DNA of 64,000 bases from CAYTGR01 sp964437445 (GCA_964437445.1 CAYTGR010000010.1:34909-98908), one strand, 5' to 3'. Positions 42,193 through 51,552 are shown, counted from the stretch's first letter. Translations and numbers: made by a program. Notes: generated by a model from the letters alone, not told the origin.

Positions 42193-42363
42193 GGTTCCTC
42201 CAGGATCAGCTGCTACACTCTAACTAATTATACCTTGAAATGCAGGAGACGAAAAATGCAACGACTCTCCGGTGCGTAACGCCCCTAATCATTTCTCCGC
42301 GTACGCTGCGATCTCCGCGGTGAAATAACCTTTTTGCAGTGCAGTCGAGGATGAAACGCCAAA

Positions 42364-42387
42364 AAGGCTTGGGCATCCCCAAGCCTT
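42364..42387 (-). terminator. Intrinsic terminator of dnaA
   Basis: On the minus strand AAGGCTTGGG, a 4-base loop, CCCAAGCCTT and then TTT. A perfect 10-bp stem ends 45 bases after the dnaA stop. Confidence 0.92.
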
Positions 42388-42431
42388 CTTCAATCATCCG
42401 CAGCTTTGCACGCCCCCTGGCGGGCGCGCTG

Positions 42432-43775
42432 TCAGTTCTGGCCGTACAATTTGGCGCGCAGGGTCATGATTTCCCGGCGCAATTGATCGTTCTGGTCCAT
42501 CTGGGCTCGGACGTGTTCGTAGCCATACATGATGGTGGTGTGGTCCCGCCCTCCCAGCTGGGCCCCAATCTGGGGCAGTGAGGCCGCGGTCTCTTCGCGA
42601 AGCAGGTACATGGCAACCTGGCGGGGTAGGGCAATCCGGCGGCTGCGGTTGGGGCTGCGCAATTCATTCACCGTGACCCCGTAGTACGAGGCGACCGAGC
42701 TCAGGATTTCCTCTTGCGAAAGGGTCGGGCGGTTAGGCAGGAGCTCTACCAACGCTTTGCGGGCAGCTTCGCTGGTCAGCGGCAACCCGGTCAACTGGCT
42801 CAGGGCCAGCACCCGGTTGAGTGCCCCTTCCAGTTCGCGGATGTTGCGCTCAATGTTGGTGGCGATGCAGGTTATCACGTCGTCGGGCACGGCAACCTGG
42901 AGCTGTTGCGCTTTGGCCCGTAAGATTGCCACGCGGGTCTCAAAATCCGGCGGCTGGACATCCACGATCAGCCCCCATTCAAAGCGCGAGCGCAGGCGCT
43001 CTTCCAGCGTGACCATGGCCTTGGGCGGGCGGTCGCTGCTGAGGACAATTTGCCGGCCGGTGTCGCGCAGCGCGTTAAAGGTATGGAAAAATTCTTCCTG
43101 TGTGCTCTCTTTGCCGGCGATGAACTGGATGTCGTCTACCAACAACACATCCGCTGTCCGATATTTGTCACGGAAGACATCGGTGGTATGGGTGCGGATG
43201 GCCTCAATCAGATCGTTGGTGAAGGTCTCCGAGGAGACGTAGAGGATCTGTTTTCCCCGCCGGCAACAGAGTTGCCCGATGGCGTGGAGCAGGTGGGTTT
43301 TACCCAATCCCACGCCGCCGTGGATGAAGAGCGGGTTGTAAGCCTGAGCCGGGGCTTCCGCCACTGCCAGCGAGGCCGCCTGGGCCAGCCGATTGCCCGG
43401 CCCGACGACAAAGGTATCAAAAGTGTATTCCGTCTTCAGCCCTGGATCCAGAAGCGGCCGGGCCGGGGCCGGGTCGACAACTTGCAGGGAGAGTGGGGGG
43501 GGCGGCTCGTTCGCTTGCTTCCCATCCCAGACGACAAAGCGCACGTTCATTTCCTGGCCGGTCAGGCGCTGCAGGGTACGCCGGATCACCGGATAGAGCC
43601 GGTTTTCCAGCCACTCTACTGCATAGCCGTTCTTCACGCTGATGATCAGGGTGGTATCGTCGTCTAGGCCCAGACACCGGGTATCACGCAACCAGGTATC
43701 AAAGGTAGCCCGGGTCATTTGGAGTTCCAATTCTCCCAGTGCCGATTGCCATATTCTTTGATGATTGCTGATCAT
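42432..43775 (-). CDS. dnaA: Chromosomal replication initiator DnaA
   Basis: A 447-residue DnaA: N-terminal helicase-contact domain (1-85), short linker, AAA+ domain with GGVGLGKTHLLHAIG, VDDIQFIAGK and ERLRSRFEWGL, and C-terminal DNA-binding helix-turn-helix (GRDHTTIMYGYEHV). It unwinds the origin. dnaN is not downstream; an intrinsic terminator closes the gene and two-component genes follow. Upstream it has a promoter and a spacer with a perfect DnaA box, so autoregulation is likely. The ribosome-binding site is poor (AAAGAGAA). Confidence 0.96.
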   Translation of the reverse strand: MISNHQRIWQSALGELELQMTRATFDTWLRDTRCLGLDDDTTLIISVKNGYAVEWLENRLYPVIRRTLQRLTGQEMNVRFVVWDGKQANEPPPPLSLQVVDPAPARPLLDPGLKTEYTFDTFVVGPGNRLAQAASLAVAEAPAQAYNPLFIHGGVGLGKTHLLHAIGQLCCRRGKQILYVSSETFTNDLIEAIRTHTTDVFRDKYRTADVLLVDDIQFIAGKESTQEEFFHTFNALRDTGRQIVLSSDRPPKAMVTLEERLRSRFEWGLIVDVQPPDFETRVAILRAKAQQLQVAVPDDVITCIATNIERNIRELEGALNRVLALSQLTGLPLTSEAARKALVELLPNRPTLSQEEILSSVASYYGVTVNELRSPNRSRRIALPRQVAMYLLREETAASLPQIGAQLGGRDHTTIMYGYEHVRAQMDQNDQLRREIMTLRAKLYGQN

Positions 43776-44184
43776 TTTATCAATTCTCTTTGTTTTCCGG
43801 CCGGCATAAGGCTCCCCTGGTGAGTGCCTTACCCTTAACGAAAACTACGGTAAAACTTGCAGGCCGCCACAGGTGTTGCTGCGGGTGTCCGAAGCCAGAC
43901 GGCTCAATAAGTGGACGTTCTTATTTTACCAGAAAAGCCGGTTGAAGACAATCTCTTGACCGACTGCTGACTTTAAAAACGGCACGGTTTTAAGGTTACG
44001 GGTTCTGCTGTGAGTAACAAAATATCTATCCGCCAGTGCTGCGGTCAGGGGGGGATTTCACCCCAGATGTGCGGGTTAGACTGTGGATAACTGCCGGCCA
44101 GCTACGGCAAGTTTTGTCTGACCATATCATTTTGTGACAACCGCCGGCCGATGACATCATCCTATTTTGGCGCTGGCTGCCGGC
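43776..44184. other. Upstream region of dnaA, possible replication origin
   Basis: This is the longest gene-free stretch without dispersed repeats (409 bases). It has one perfect DnaA box (TGTGGATAA, 44082-44090), one with two mismatches (TGTGAGTAA, about 44008), an AT-rich part near 43920-43985, and a widely spaced inverted pair AAAACTTGC / GCAAGTTTT (about 43853 and 44109). One good box is too few to call an origin firmly. Confidence 0.4.
43923..43951 (-). promoter_or_regulatory. dnaA promoter
   Basis: On the minus strand TTGTCT, 17 bases, TAAAAT. The expected leader is about 140 bases. Confidence 0.55.
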
Positions 44185-44742
44185 CTAACGGCGAGCCAGC
44201 GTGCTGCGCCCTTCGTCTAACTGGCGCGAGAGGGCCATCCATTCTTCCACCAGGAGCACCAACCCGGCCTTTTGAGGGGAGAAGAGATAAGGGCTCAGCC
44301 AGAGTTTCAGCCACCAGAAGGGCAGCGGATAGCCTTTCAAATCCACGACCAGGGCTGTTTTGTGCCAGAGGCCCTGGTACAGCCGCCGGCGGGCTCCTTT
44401 CTCTTTTTGCTGGGGGAAGATGGTATCAAATTCGGTAGGGCGCGTGGTCTGGATGCGCCGATAGGCAAAGGCCACCGGGTACAGCGGTGTGTAGATGGTG
44501 AAATGGTCGCTGAAGCACCGGACACCGGCGCGCCGGGCCAGCAGGGCATAGAGAGCGATCAGCGCTCCCACCCCTGAAATTACCAGCGCCAGCGGGGCAT
44601 AGCGGGTGGCCAAACCGCTGAATCTGGAGGCAACCCACCAGAGGAGGACGCCTGCCGGAATCATCCAGAGCGCCGGACCAAGCCAGCGCCGCGCCAGGGC
44701 CCGGTAGACAAGCAAAGGGAACCGTTTACTCGGCTTGGCCAT
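44185..44742 (-). CDS. Membrane protein of unknown function
   Basis: A 185-residue protein with two hydrophobic segments (about 20-40 and 45-68), then a PH-like cytoplasmic part (CFSDHFTIYTPLYPVAFAYRRIQTTRPTEF). The ATG at 44742 is chosen because AGGAGG stands six bases upstream. The gene overlaps the end of the endonuclease III gene by 17 bases. No named family recognised; position next to dnaA is noted but not informative. Confidence 0.7.
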   Translation of the reverse strand: MAKPSKRFPLLVYRALARRWLGPALWMIPAGVLLWWVASRFSGLATRYAPLALVISGVGALIALYALLARRAGVRCFSDHFTIYTPLYPVAFAYRRIQTTRPTEFDTIFPQQKEKGARRRLYQGLWHKTALVVDLKGYPLPFWWLKLWLSPYLFSPQKAGLVLLVEEWMALSRQLDEGRSTLARR

Positions 44743-45397
44743 CGGTGGACCTCCTGTGATAATCGCATAAATCGGCCAGCGGGCAGGCCATGCAGCGGGG
44801 CTGGCGCGCCTGGCAGATGCGCCGCCCATGTTCAATGAGGTTAATATGGCAGGTGTAATAGGCTTCTGGGGCGATTTGTTGCTCCAGCAGGACGTGCGCT
44901 TGTTCCCGCGAAGTTCGCGGCGGGATCAGTCCCAGGCGCAGGGTGACCCGGTGGACGTGGGTATCCACCGGGAACGCCGGCCGTCCCAGCGCGAAGAGCA
45001 GGACGATGGCCGCGGTTTTCGGCCCGACCCCGTCCATCCCCGTGAGCCAGGTCCGGGCCTTCTCCAGCGGCCAATCGCGCAGAAAGTCCAGGGTCAGCGT
45101 GCCACGCTCGGCGGTGATCTGGCGCAGGACGGCCTGGATGCGCGGCCCTTTGGTGGGGGCCAGCCCTGCCGGCCGGATTGCCTCTATGACGGCCGCTGCG
45201 GGGGCATCGCGCACTGCCTCCCATGTCGGGAAGTGAGCTCGCAGTTGCGCGTAAGCCAGGTCGCGGTTGCGGTCGTTCGTATTCTGGCTGAGGATGGTAT
45301 CCACCAGCTCGGAGAGCGGGTCAAGGCGCGGCTGCCACGGCCGTTCGCCGTAGACGGCCACGAGGCGGCGGTGGATCTCGGCCAGGCGTTCGTTCAT
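44726..45397 (-). CDS. nth: Endonuclease III-like DNA glycosylase
   Basis: A 223-residue HhH-GPD protein with LTGMDGVGPKTAAIVLLFALG (hairpin and catalytic Lys), catalytic Asp in PVDTHVHRV and a C-terminal [4Fe-4S] loop C-x6-C-x2-C-x5-C. It removes oxidised pyrimidines and cuts abasic sites. The ATG at 45397 overlaps the stop of the NUDIX gene (ATGA). Being next to a NUDIX enzyme, it fits a small oxidative-damage cluster. Confidence 0.9.
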   Translation of the reverse strand: MNERLAEIHRRLVAVYGERPWQPRLDPLSELVDTILSQNTNDRNRDLAYAQLRAHFPTWEAVRDAPAAAVIEAIRPAGLAPTKGPRIQAVLRQITAERGTLTLDFLRDWPLEKARTWLTGMDGVGPKTAAIVLLFALGRPAFPVDTHVHRVTLRLGLIPPRTSREQAHVLLEQQIAPEAYYTCHINLIEHGRRICQARQPRCMACPLADLCDYHRRSTDGQAE

Positions 45398-45831
45398 GGG
45401 CGAAGCTCTAAGTGCTGCCTGGCCCGGCGGAGCCATTCCCGTTCGGCTTCAAAAGTCAGGTGGGCTAACGCTTCGTCCCAGGAGACCCAGACGCTGAAGA
45501 ACTGCGTCGCGTCGCCGTCTGGGCGGGCGCTTTCCTGGTGGGAACGGAGGCGCATGAGGTAATAATGCTCGGTGCGTTGGACCGGGCGATCCTGGAGCAT
45601 GAAGACGACCAGCTGCTCCCCCAGGTCGGCGACCAGTTCCAGGTCGGTGTAGCCGCTCTCTTCGCTAACCTCGCGGTAAGCCGTGGTCAACGGGGCTTCG
45701 CCTGGCTCCACATGCCCTTTAGGCAGTCGGATTTCATCGCGGGCGGGGCGGACGAGCACCAGCACCTGCGTGCCGGTTTCATCCACCACGACACCGCCGG
45801 CCGCGGAATAGACGACGGGTTCTGACATCAT
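45394..45831 (-). CDS. NUDIX hydrolase
   Basis: A 145-residue protein with a complete Nudix box, GHVEPGEAPLTTAYREVSEESG. It resembles diadenosine polyphosphate or general nucleotide pyrophosphatases (AAGGVVV start). Either of two adjacent ATGs may be used; GAGG is five bases before the first. It lies between glnA and nth in a close same-strand series. Confidence 0.88.
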   Translation of the reverse strand: MMSEPVVYSAAGGVVVDETGTQVLVLVRPARDEIRLPKGHVEPGEAPLTTAYREVSEESGYTDLELVADLGEQLVVFMLQDRPVQRTEHYYLMRLRSHQESARPDGDATQFFSVWVSWDEALAHLTFEAEREWLRRARQHLELRP

Positions 45832-45855
45832 AGTAACCTCATACGGTGGGATAGA

Positions 45856-47187
45856 TTATGCCGTTTTGAGATAGCGCTCCAGTTCCCAGGGGGTGACCTG
45901 GATGCGGTATGCGTCCCACTCGGCCCGGCGGGCCCGCAGGAGAGCGCCAGCGATGGCCGGCCCCAGCGCTCCTTGCACGACCAGGTCCTTTTCCAGCTCG
46001 TCCAGGGCTTCGGCCAGCGTGCCGGGCAGGACGCCGATAGAGCGCTCTAACAGGTCGCTTTCATTGAAGCCGTAGACATCCTCGTTGACCGGCGGCGGGG
46101 GCGTGAGGCCCCGTTCAACGCCGTCCAGTCCCGCCGCCAGCATCGCCGCGAATGCCAGATAGGGGTTGGCGCTCGGGTCGGGGCAACGGAGCTCCACCCG
46201 CTTTGCTTTCTCCATGCCGGGGGTGGTAGCGGGCACCCGGATGAGCGCCGAGCGGTTACGGCTGGCCCAGCAAATGTAAACCGGCGCTTCGTAGCCGGGC
46301 GTGAGACGTTTGTAGCTGTTGACGGTGGGCGCGGTCACCGCCGAGAAGCCCCGGGCGTGGACCAGCTGGCCGGCTATGAAGGCGTAGGCCAGCGGTGAGA
46401 GGTTGCAGGTATCATGGGGATCGTAAAACAGATTGTTGCCGTGGGCGTCGGAGAAGCTCTGGTGGGTGTGCATCCCGGAGCCGTTGATGCCGAAGATCGG
46501 TTTGGGCATGAAGCTGGCGTACAGCCCATGGGCCTCCGCCAGCGCGCGCACGGTGTACTTGAAGGTGACGGCGTTGTCGGCGCTGGTCAGCGCGTTGGCG
46601 TAGTGGAAGTCAATCTCGTGCTGGCCCATCGCCACTTCGTGGTGGCTGGCCTCCACCTCAATTTGCATCGCTTCCAGGGCCAGGACGATCTCGCTGCGCA
46701 CCCGCTGCGCTTCGTCGCGCGGCGAGAAGTCAAAATAACCACCGATGTCGTGGGGAACGGGCACCAGGGAGTCACCATTCCCTGGTTTGAACAGGAAAAA
46801 CTCCAGTTCCGGGCCGGTGTTGTAGATGTAGCCCTTTTCGGCGGCCCGGGCCAGGATCCGCTTCAGGGTGCTGCGCGGATCGCTGGGCGAGGGCTGACCG
46901 TTGGGACCGTAGACGTCACAGATCAGGCGGGCGCGGCGCCGCTCCACTGTGCTCCAGGGCAAAATCCGGTAAGTCGCCGGGTCGGGAATCAGCACCATGT
47001 CGCTCTCGTAGATGCGGGCGAATCCCTCAATGGAGGAGCCGTCAAACCAGACCCCATTGTCCAGGGCAGACTCCAACTGGCCCAGGGGAATGGTGACACT
47101 TTTAATGGTGCCGAGAATGTCGGTAAACTGCAAGGAGATGAATTTTACCCCGTCCTCGCGGGCGCGGACCACCAATTCGTTGCTCAT
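45856..47187 (-). CDS. glnA: Glutamine synthetase, type I
   Basis: A 443-residue GSI: beta-grasp N-terminus with WFDGSSIEGFARI, ammonium/ATP region with GPELEFFLF, EVEASHHEVAMGQHEI, the catalytic KPIFGINGSGMHTHQS and the NRSALIRVP loop. The length and missing adenylylation-loop insert fit the GSI-alpha type of Gram-positive and Chloroflexota bacteria, regulated by feedback rather than by adenylylation. AGGAGGG precedes the ATG. A TATACT at 47249-47254 (minus strand) is a possible -10. Confidence 0.95.
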   Translation of the reverse strand: MSNELVVRAREDGVKFISLQFTDILGTIKSVTIPLGQLESALDNGVWFDGSSIEGFARIYESDMVLIPDPATYRILPWSTVERRRARLICDVYGPNGQPSPSDPRSTLKRILARAAEKGYIYNTGPELEFFLFKPGNGDSLVPVPHDIGGYFDFSPRDEAQRVRSEIVLALEAMQIEVEASHHEVAMGQHEIDFHYANALTSADNAVTFKYTVRALAEAHGLYASFMPKPIFGINGSGMHTHQSFSDAHGNNLFYDPHDTCNLSPLAYAFIAGQLVHARGFSAVTAPTVNSYKRLTPGYEAPVYICWASRNRSALIRVPATTPGMEKAKRVELRCPDPSANPYLAFAAMLAAGLDGVERGLTPPPPVNEDVYGFNESDLLERSIGVLPGTLAEALDELEKDLVVQGALGPAIAGALLRARRAEWDAYRIQVTPWELERYLKTA

Positions 47188-47348
47188 GGTTAGCCCCCTC
47201 CTGGCATAAGATGGTTTTCACGTTCAGCAAGGAAGATCCTCTGCCAAAAGTATAGCACGATTTGGAAAATCTATCGCCGGTGCAGGGGATCAGGGCGGGC
47301 TATCGCCTTAAAAAACCAGCTTCAGGCCCAATGCAACAGCCCGGGGAA

Positions 47349-48878
47349 TCAGGGTTCCAGGCCGCTGAAGTATTGGCGGATAGTGGCCCGCAGGGCGGAG
47401 GGATAGGCGTGACGCGAGAGCGCCGCTTCGGCGGCCTGGCTGTAGGCCGTGTAGACTTCACGGTAGGGCACGCGGGCGGAGTTGGCCTGGCCGGTTTGGG
47501 GCTGCCCGGTCGCCCCCTCGGTGGCGGCCCGTGGCACGGTGAGCTCGCCGCCGGCGCCTTCCAGGCGGGCCGCCTCACCCGGTCCGAACGGCGCGCTGCT
47601 GCCGGTGTCCTCGTGATGGCCGGTCTGGCCGCCTTCCTCGCCGGCCGGGATATTGCCGCCGGGCTGGGCAGCGTTTCCCGCCTCTCTGGCGCTGGCTGCC
47701 TGGTTCCCCGCCGGACTGGCGGTGGTTCCCAGGGCCTGTTGCGCGGTCTGGAGCTGCGCCTGGGCCTGCTCCAGGGCCTGGTTGGGAGCGGCGGCCTGCG
47801 CGGTGGCCTCCAGCGCGTCGGCGGCCTGTTGGACGGCCGCTTGGGCCCCCGGGGGATCGCCGGAGTAGATTTCCTGCGCGATGTTGCGGAATTGTTCCGC
47901 CAGCGCCGGATCGGTGGCCTGCAACGAATCGGCCATCTGCGCGAAGGCGTCGGCCAATGCCAGCAGCTCCTCCGCCGTCAACGGCCGGCCTGTGGGATCT
48001 GTCAGGCTGCGCAGGTAGTCGGCGGCAGCGGCAGCGTTCCCGCGCTGGAGCGCCTCGGTGAGCGGCTGGACCACCTCTGCGGTGGAAAGCGGCGCAGCTT
48101 CAGCGAGCGCCGCCACGCGAGCTGTGGCCTCCGGCGAACGGAGCGCGCCCAGCTGGCGTTCAGCTTCCGCCAACGCCGCCTGGCGTTCTTCGGGGGAGGC
48201 GTGCGGGTCGCGCAACGTTGCGCTGGCGGCCTCCAGGGCTTGCCGGGCCGCCGCGCGCTGTTCGGCGCTGAGCGCCGGATCTGCCTCCAATTGCCGGGCG
48301 GTGGTTTCCAGGCGGGCGGCCTGTTCCTGCGCAGCCTGTTGCAGCGCTGCCCGGCGCGCCAGTTCGGCCTCCTGGGGGTTGGGGAGGAATAACAGCGCGC
48401 CAAGCGCGCCGGTCAGCACGAGGGCGGCCCACAGCGCGGTACGCCCTGGCCGGAGCGGGAAAGCCTGTTCCGGCCGGACGGTGGTCAACGTGCGCAAAGT
48501 CTCTTCCGCCTGCGCGCGTACCAGTGCAGGAGGGGCCACGATCCGGCCGGCGCTCAACTCCCACGCTGTCGTCAGCCGGTCAGCCAGGCCTAAGCGGCGG
48601 TCCAACAGCCGGAGCCGCTGTGGGAGCGGGTGGGGCCAGAGCCAGCCGACGAAGGCGCCGCCCGCTGTACCGGCGGCGAGGGCCCGGATGAGCGCGAGCC
48701 AAAGCGCGGCACGATACCAGAGGGGGACGAGATGCGCCACCCCGGCCGCCAGTAATGTCACAGCCAGGGCGGCAACCAGGCCCCAGCCGACGCCCTGCAT
48801 TGCACGATGCGCACGCAGGACGCGGGTTAACCGGGCCAGCTGGCGGCCTAATTCGCGGTCTATCAACGCTTCCCTCAA
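47349..48878 (-). CDS. Membrane protein with long Ala/Gln-rich coiled coil
   Basis: A 509-residue protein: three hydrophobic segments (about 32-58, 60-82, 147-165), then about 220 residues of Ala/Glu/Gln-rich helix (QQAAQEQAARLETTARQLEA), a Gly-rich spacer (about 400-460), and a conserved end (YREVYTAYSQAAEAALSRH). I recognise the layout from proteins next to BatA-type and ABC-2 export genes but know no function. Its start overlaps the ABC permease stop by four bases, indicating one operon. Confidence 0.75.
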   Translation of the reverse strand: MREALIDRELGRQLARLTRVLRAHRAMQGVGWGLVAALAVTLLAAGVAHLVPLWYRAALWLALIRALAAGTAGGAFVGWLWPHPLPQRLRLLDRRLGLADRLTTAWELSAGRIVAPPALVRAQAEETLRTLTTVRPEQAFPLRPGRTALWAALVLTGALGALLFLPNPQEAELARRAALQQAAQEQAARLETTARQLEADPALSAEQRAAARQALEAASATLRDPHASPEERQAALAEAERQLGALRSPEATARVAALAEAAPLSTAEVVQPLTEALQRGNAAAAADYLRSLTDPTGRPLTAEELLALADAFAQMADSLQATDPALAEQFRNIAQEIYSGDPPGAQAAVQQAADALEATAQAAAPNQALEQAQAQLQTAQQALGTTASPAGNQAASAREAGNAAQPGGNIPAGEEGGQTGHHEDTGSSAPFGPGEAARLEGAGGELTVPRAATEGATGQPQTGQANSARVPYREVYTAYSQAAEAALSRHAYPSALRATIRQYFSGLEP

Positions 48879-49816
48879 CGTCTGGCCGGACGGGAGAGCC
48901 GTCGCGCCGTCCGCCAGACCAACCCGAAGGTCAACAGGAGTGCCAGGATGACATAAAAAATCCAGGGCAGCGGCAGGGTGACATTGCCCAGGGGAATGGT
49001 GCTGCCCAGGTTGTAGTTTGACCGTGCTACCGGCAGTGTTACCAGAAACCAGGAGCCGTGTTCCAGCGCCAGGGACTCGGAGAGCAACGCTGCCGAGAGG
49101 GGGTGAAGTGTACTCACCAGGATCCAGCCATGTTGCAGCAAAACCTCCACCCAGAACGGCTGGAGGGGGAGTGTGTTATAGGGCAACGCGGAGGTGAGAG
49201 TGCTCAAGATAATCATGCAAACCCCCACTCCCAGGAGTGTGCCCAGCGCCAGCCCATAGAAAAGAAAGACGGCTGTCAACGTTTTGCGGGTGAGCGAAGA
49301 GAACCAGAGCGCCAGCGCGGTATTGGCCAGCATGGTCATCAGCAGAAAAAGGATGGTCACCCCCAGTTCGGTAAAGTGGATGCCACCCAGCCAGTAGCCC
49401 AACATCAAGAGCGGGAAGGGAGCCAACAGATATAAAGCGCCGTGGATCAGCGCGCTGCCCAATTTGCCCAACACAATGTTGAGTGAGGAAAGGGTTGTCG
49501 TGCGCAGGAGGTCCAGCGTGCGTTGTTCGTATTCCCCGGCAATGGCTCCCAATGCGCTGATGGGGGTCAACAGCCAGGCCGTCACCAGGAGCAGCAGGCT
49601 GGAATCCCAGAACAGGGCCCGTCCCTGGACAAAGAGATCGCGCAGGGAAAAACGGCTCTCGCTGCCCAGGCCCGAAAGCGACGAAGCGGCGGCCGCGGCC
49701 ATGAACAGCAGGATGGCGGCGCTGACCGCAATCAGGTACAGGGTCAGGAGCAGGAACAGGCGATTCCGGCGCACAGCTCCGTAAAGATGGCGGATTAAGA
49801 GCGGATTACCCTGCAT
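48875..49816 (-). CDS. ABC-2 type transporter permease
   Basis: A 313-residue membrane protein with six hydrophobic segments and the ABC-2 motif AGEYEQRTLDLLRTTTLSSLNIVLGK, typical of the permease partner in multisubunit exporters. The ATG at 49816 has GGGAG seven bases upstream; a TTG two codons earlier is less likely. No ATPase gene is adjacent. It is followed in an overlapping operon by the coiled-coil membrane protein. Confidence 0.85.
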   Translation of the reverse strand: MQGNPLLIRHLYGAVRRNRLFLLLTLYLIAVSAAILLFMAAAAASSLSGLGSESRFSLRDLFVQGRALFWDSSLLLLVTAWLLTPISALGAIAGEYEQRTLDLLRTTTLSSLNIVLGKLGSALIHGALYLLAPFPLLMLGYWLGGIHFTELGVTILFLLMTMLANTALALWFSSLTRKTLTAVFLFYGLALGTLLGVGVCMIILSTLTSALPYNTLPLQPFWVEVLLQHGWILVSTLHPLSAALLSESLALEHGSWFLVTLPVARSNYNLGSTIPLGNVTLPLPWIFYVILALLLTFGLVWRTARRLSRPARR

Positions 49817-49859
49817 GGTCAAGCTCCCACCGAACCGATTTGCAGTCTGGCCTGATGGG

Positions 49860-49887
49860 ACTTTAGCACAGGTAGAGAATTCGTCAA
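49860..49887 (-). promoter_or_regulatory. Promoter of the ABC-2 permease operon
   Basis: On the minus strand TTGACG, 16 bases, TAAAGT, 43 bases before the start codon. Confidence 0.55.
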
Positions 49888-50012
49888 ATGGAGGGGGGCG
49901 GGCGGTTCCTGGGGACCGGCACGGGACGCGGGGCGGCCGTGCCGGTCACTTTCTCATCGCAGTGGGACGGCGCCGCCGGGCAGGCGGTCACCGGAGGTGA
50001 ACCCGTGGGCCA

Positions 50013-50225
50013 TCACTTTCCCCCAAATACGAGCTTCATAAAGCCGGTTGCGACGGTGATCAGCATCAGGATGGCGAAGATGCCTTCAGCATTCAGGGAC
50101 GTGAGCAGTTGCGGCGACAGGCGTCCCGGCAACAGGGGCCAGATGACCCAGAGAATCAGGAACATACCCAGCACCAGGATCAAAGAGAACGAAAGGGCGA
50201 ACCATTCCCGCATCCACTTAGCCAT
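50013..50225 (-). CDS. Small two-helix membrane protein
   Basis: A 70-residue protein with two hydrophobic segments (about 11-32 and 47-66) and basic ends (MAKWMREW...KLVFGGK). AAGGAGG lies nine bases before the ATG, a strong site, which argues that it is real. It stands alone between repeat-containing spacers. Function unknown. Confidence 0.65.
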   Translation of the reverse strand: MAKWMREWFALSFSLILVLGMFLILWVIWPLLPGRLSPQLLTSLNAEGIFAILMLITVATGFMKLVFGGK

Positions 50226-50402
50226 TGCTCCACCTCCTTGCGCTCATGGGCGCTTGCTTTGATGATTGCACGCGGCCGGGGGCCAAAATGTTCATGGCTT
50301 TTCTGCATTGACAATACAGCTAAAGGCGCGAATGACCCAAGGAGTGCAAGGAGGCAATTGGGAGGCAGCCAGGAGGCGGTTTCCTGATTCCCTGTCCCTG
50401 AT

Positions 50403-50545
50403 AATACCTGTTTTCAGGGGAATTCACCCTGAACTGGCCGTTCATCAGCAGGGGGATGAAAACAGGTTCGTAGTGACGTGCTTCAGCGCGTGAGACGGCG
50501 CTAAAGCGCCTGACTACAAACTCAGAGCGTTATTTTCAGGGGGAG
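50403..50545. repeat. Composite repeat with REP-like core (50470-50517)
   Basis: The opening arm CCTGAACTGGCCGTTCATCAG, a GTAG...CTAC core and a closing arm CGTTATTTTCAGGGGG fill the 322-base space 50226-50547, which has no gene. It is a near-complete copy of the modular element. Confidence 0.85.
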
Positions 50546-50547
50546 AT

Positions 50548-51471
50548 TCAGCGCAGGGAGGCGAGCAACCGGCGGAGCGCGCCGGGTTCGTCGGCGTCAA
50601 ACCAATGCTCAATCAGCTGATAGGAGATAGCAAAGCTGGGCGAGAGCCGCAACGTTCCATTCTGGAGTCCGGCGGCGAGCTCGGCCCGGCTGAACCAGCG
50701 GGCGTCCTCCAGCTCTCCATCGTGGCGTTGGATGGCGGTGGTCGCGGCCTGGGCGGTGAACCCTAACATGAGCGAGCCGGGGAACGGCCACGGCTGTGAG
50801 CGGAAATAGTGGGCTGTTTGCACCTGGACGCTGGTCTCTTCCTGGACTTCGCGCGCGATGGCCTCCTCCAGGCTCTCGCCCGGCTCCACGAAGCCGGCGA
50901 GGGTGGAATAGCGGCCGGCCGGCCAGGCGGCCTGTCGCCCTAAAAGGCAGCGCTCGCCGTCAGTGACCAGGACGATGATGGCCGGGTCGGTGCGCGGAAA
51001 GTGACGTTGTCCGCAGGCCGGGTTCGTGCATAGTCGGACATGCCCTCCTTCGGCGCTCACGGTGGGGCTGCCGCATTCGCCGCAGAAGCGATTCCGGTGG
51101 TGCCAGTAGCTTAAGGCCCGTGCATAGGCCAGTAGTTCCCAGACGGCCGGCTCCAGTGCACCCCCGGAGAAGCGCAGGTCCAGCCAGCGCCCCAGCTCTG
51201 TGCAGGGCGGCTCTGTTGCAATCAGCCCGACGGCGAAGCAGGCCTGGTCGCCTGCCAGGCCCAGAAAAGCTACCATTTCCGCCTGGGCCAGCCCGGGCCC
51301 CAGCTCCTCGGCGGTCAGCCAACGGGGTTGGGGTGGGTCCTCTAAGGTAAACAGTTGCCGGTCCTGCCAGACCGCAACGAAACGTGCCGTTGGGTCCGCC
51401 AGGCGCTCGGCGAGCCAGCCGGCGTCTAATCGCTTATCGGTAGCACGGTTGAATTCATCCGCTTTCGTCAA
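50548..51471 (-). CDS. nudC: NADH pyrophosphatase / NAD-RNA decapping NUDIX enzyme
   Basis: A 307-residue NudC: N-terminal domain, zinc ribbon (CGECGSPT and CTNPACGQ), PRTDPAIIVLV, Nudix box GFVEPGESLEEAIAREVQEE and the NudC-specific SQPWPFPGSLM. It hydrolyses NADH and removes NAD caps from RNA. It has its own promoter (51525-51552) divergent from pdxA. Confidence 0.93.
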   Translation of the reverse strand: MTKADEFNRATDKRLDAGWLAERLADPTARFVAVWQDRQLFTLEDPPQPRWLTAEELGPGLAQAEMVAFLGLAGDQACFAVGLIATEPPCTELGRWLDLRFSGGALEPAVWELLAYARALSYWHHRNRFCGECGSPTVSAEGGHVRLCTNPACGQRHFPRTDPAIIVLVTDGERCLLGRQAAWPAGRYSTLAGFVEPGESLEEAIAREVQEETSVQVQTAHYFRSQPWPFPGSLMLGFTAQAATTAIQRHDGELEDARWFSRAELAAGLQNGTLRLSPSFAISYQLIEHWFDADEPGALRRLLASLR

Positions 51472-51524
51472 GGTTGTTCACCCCCTGAGCAAATGCCCGG
51501 CGACCCGCCAGGCTCCAACGTCAG

Positions 51525-51552
51525 AGTATAACGCCCCCTGGCCGCAACGCAA
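51525..51552 (-). promoter_or_regulatory. nudC promoter
   Basis: On the minus strand TTGCGT, 16 bases, TATACT, with the start codon about 54 bases on. The remaining part of 51472-51784 has a plus-strand TATACT (51595-51600) with no matching -35 before pdxA, and nothing else. Confidence 0.6.

Noticed and set aside
43776..44184. Firm oriC call
   Set aside because: Only one perfect DnaA box, no clustered boxes and no dnaN or rpmH neighbours.
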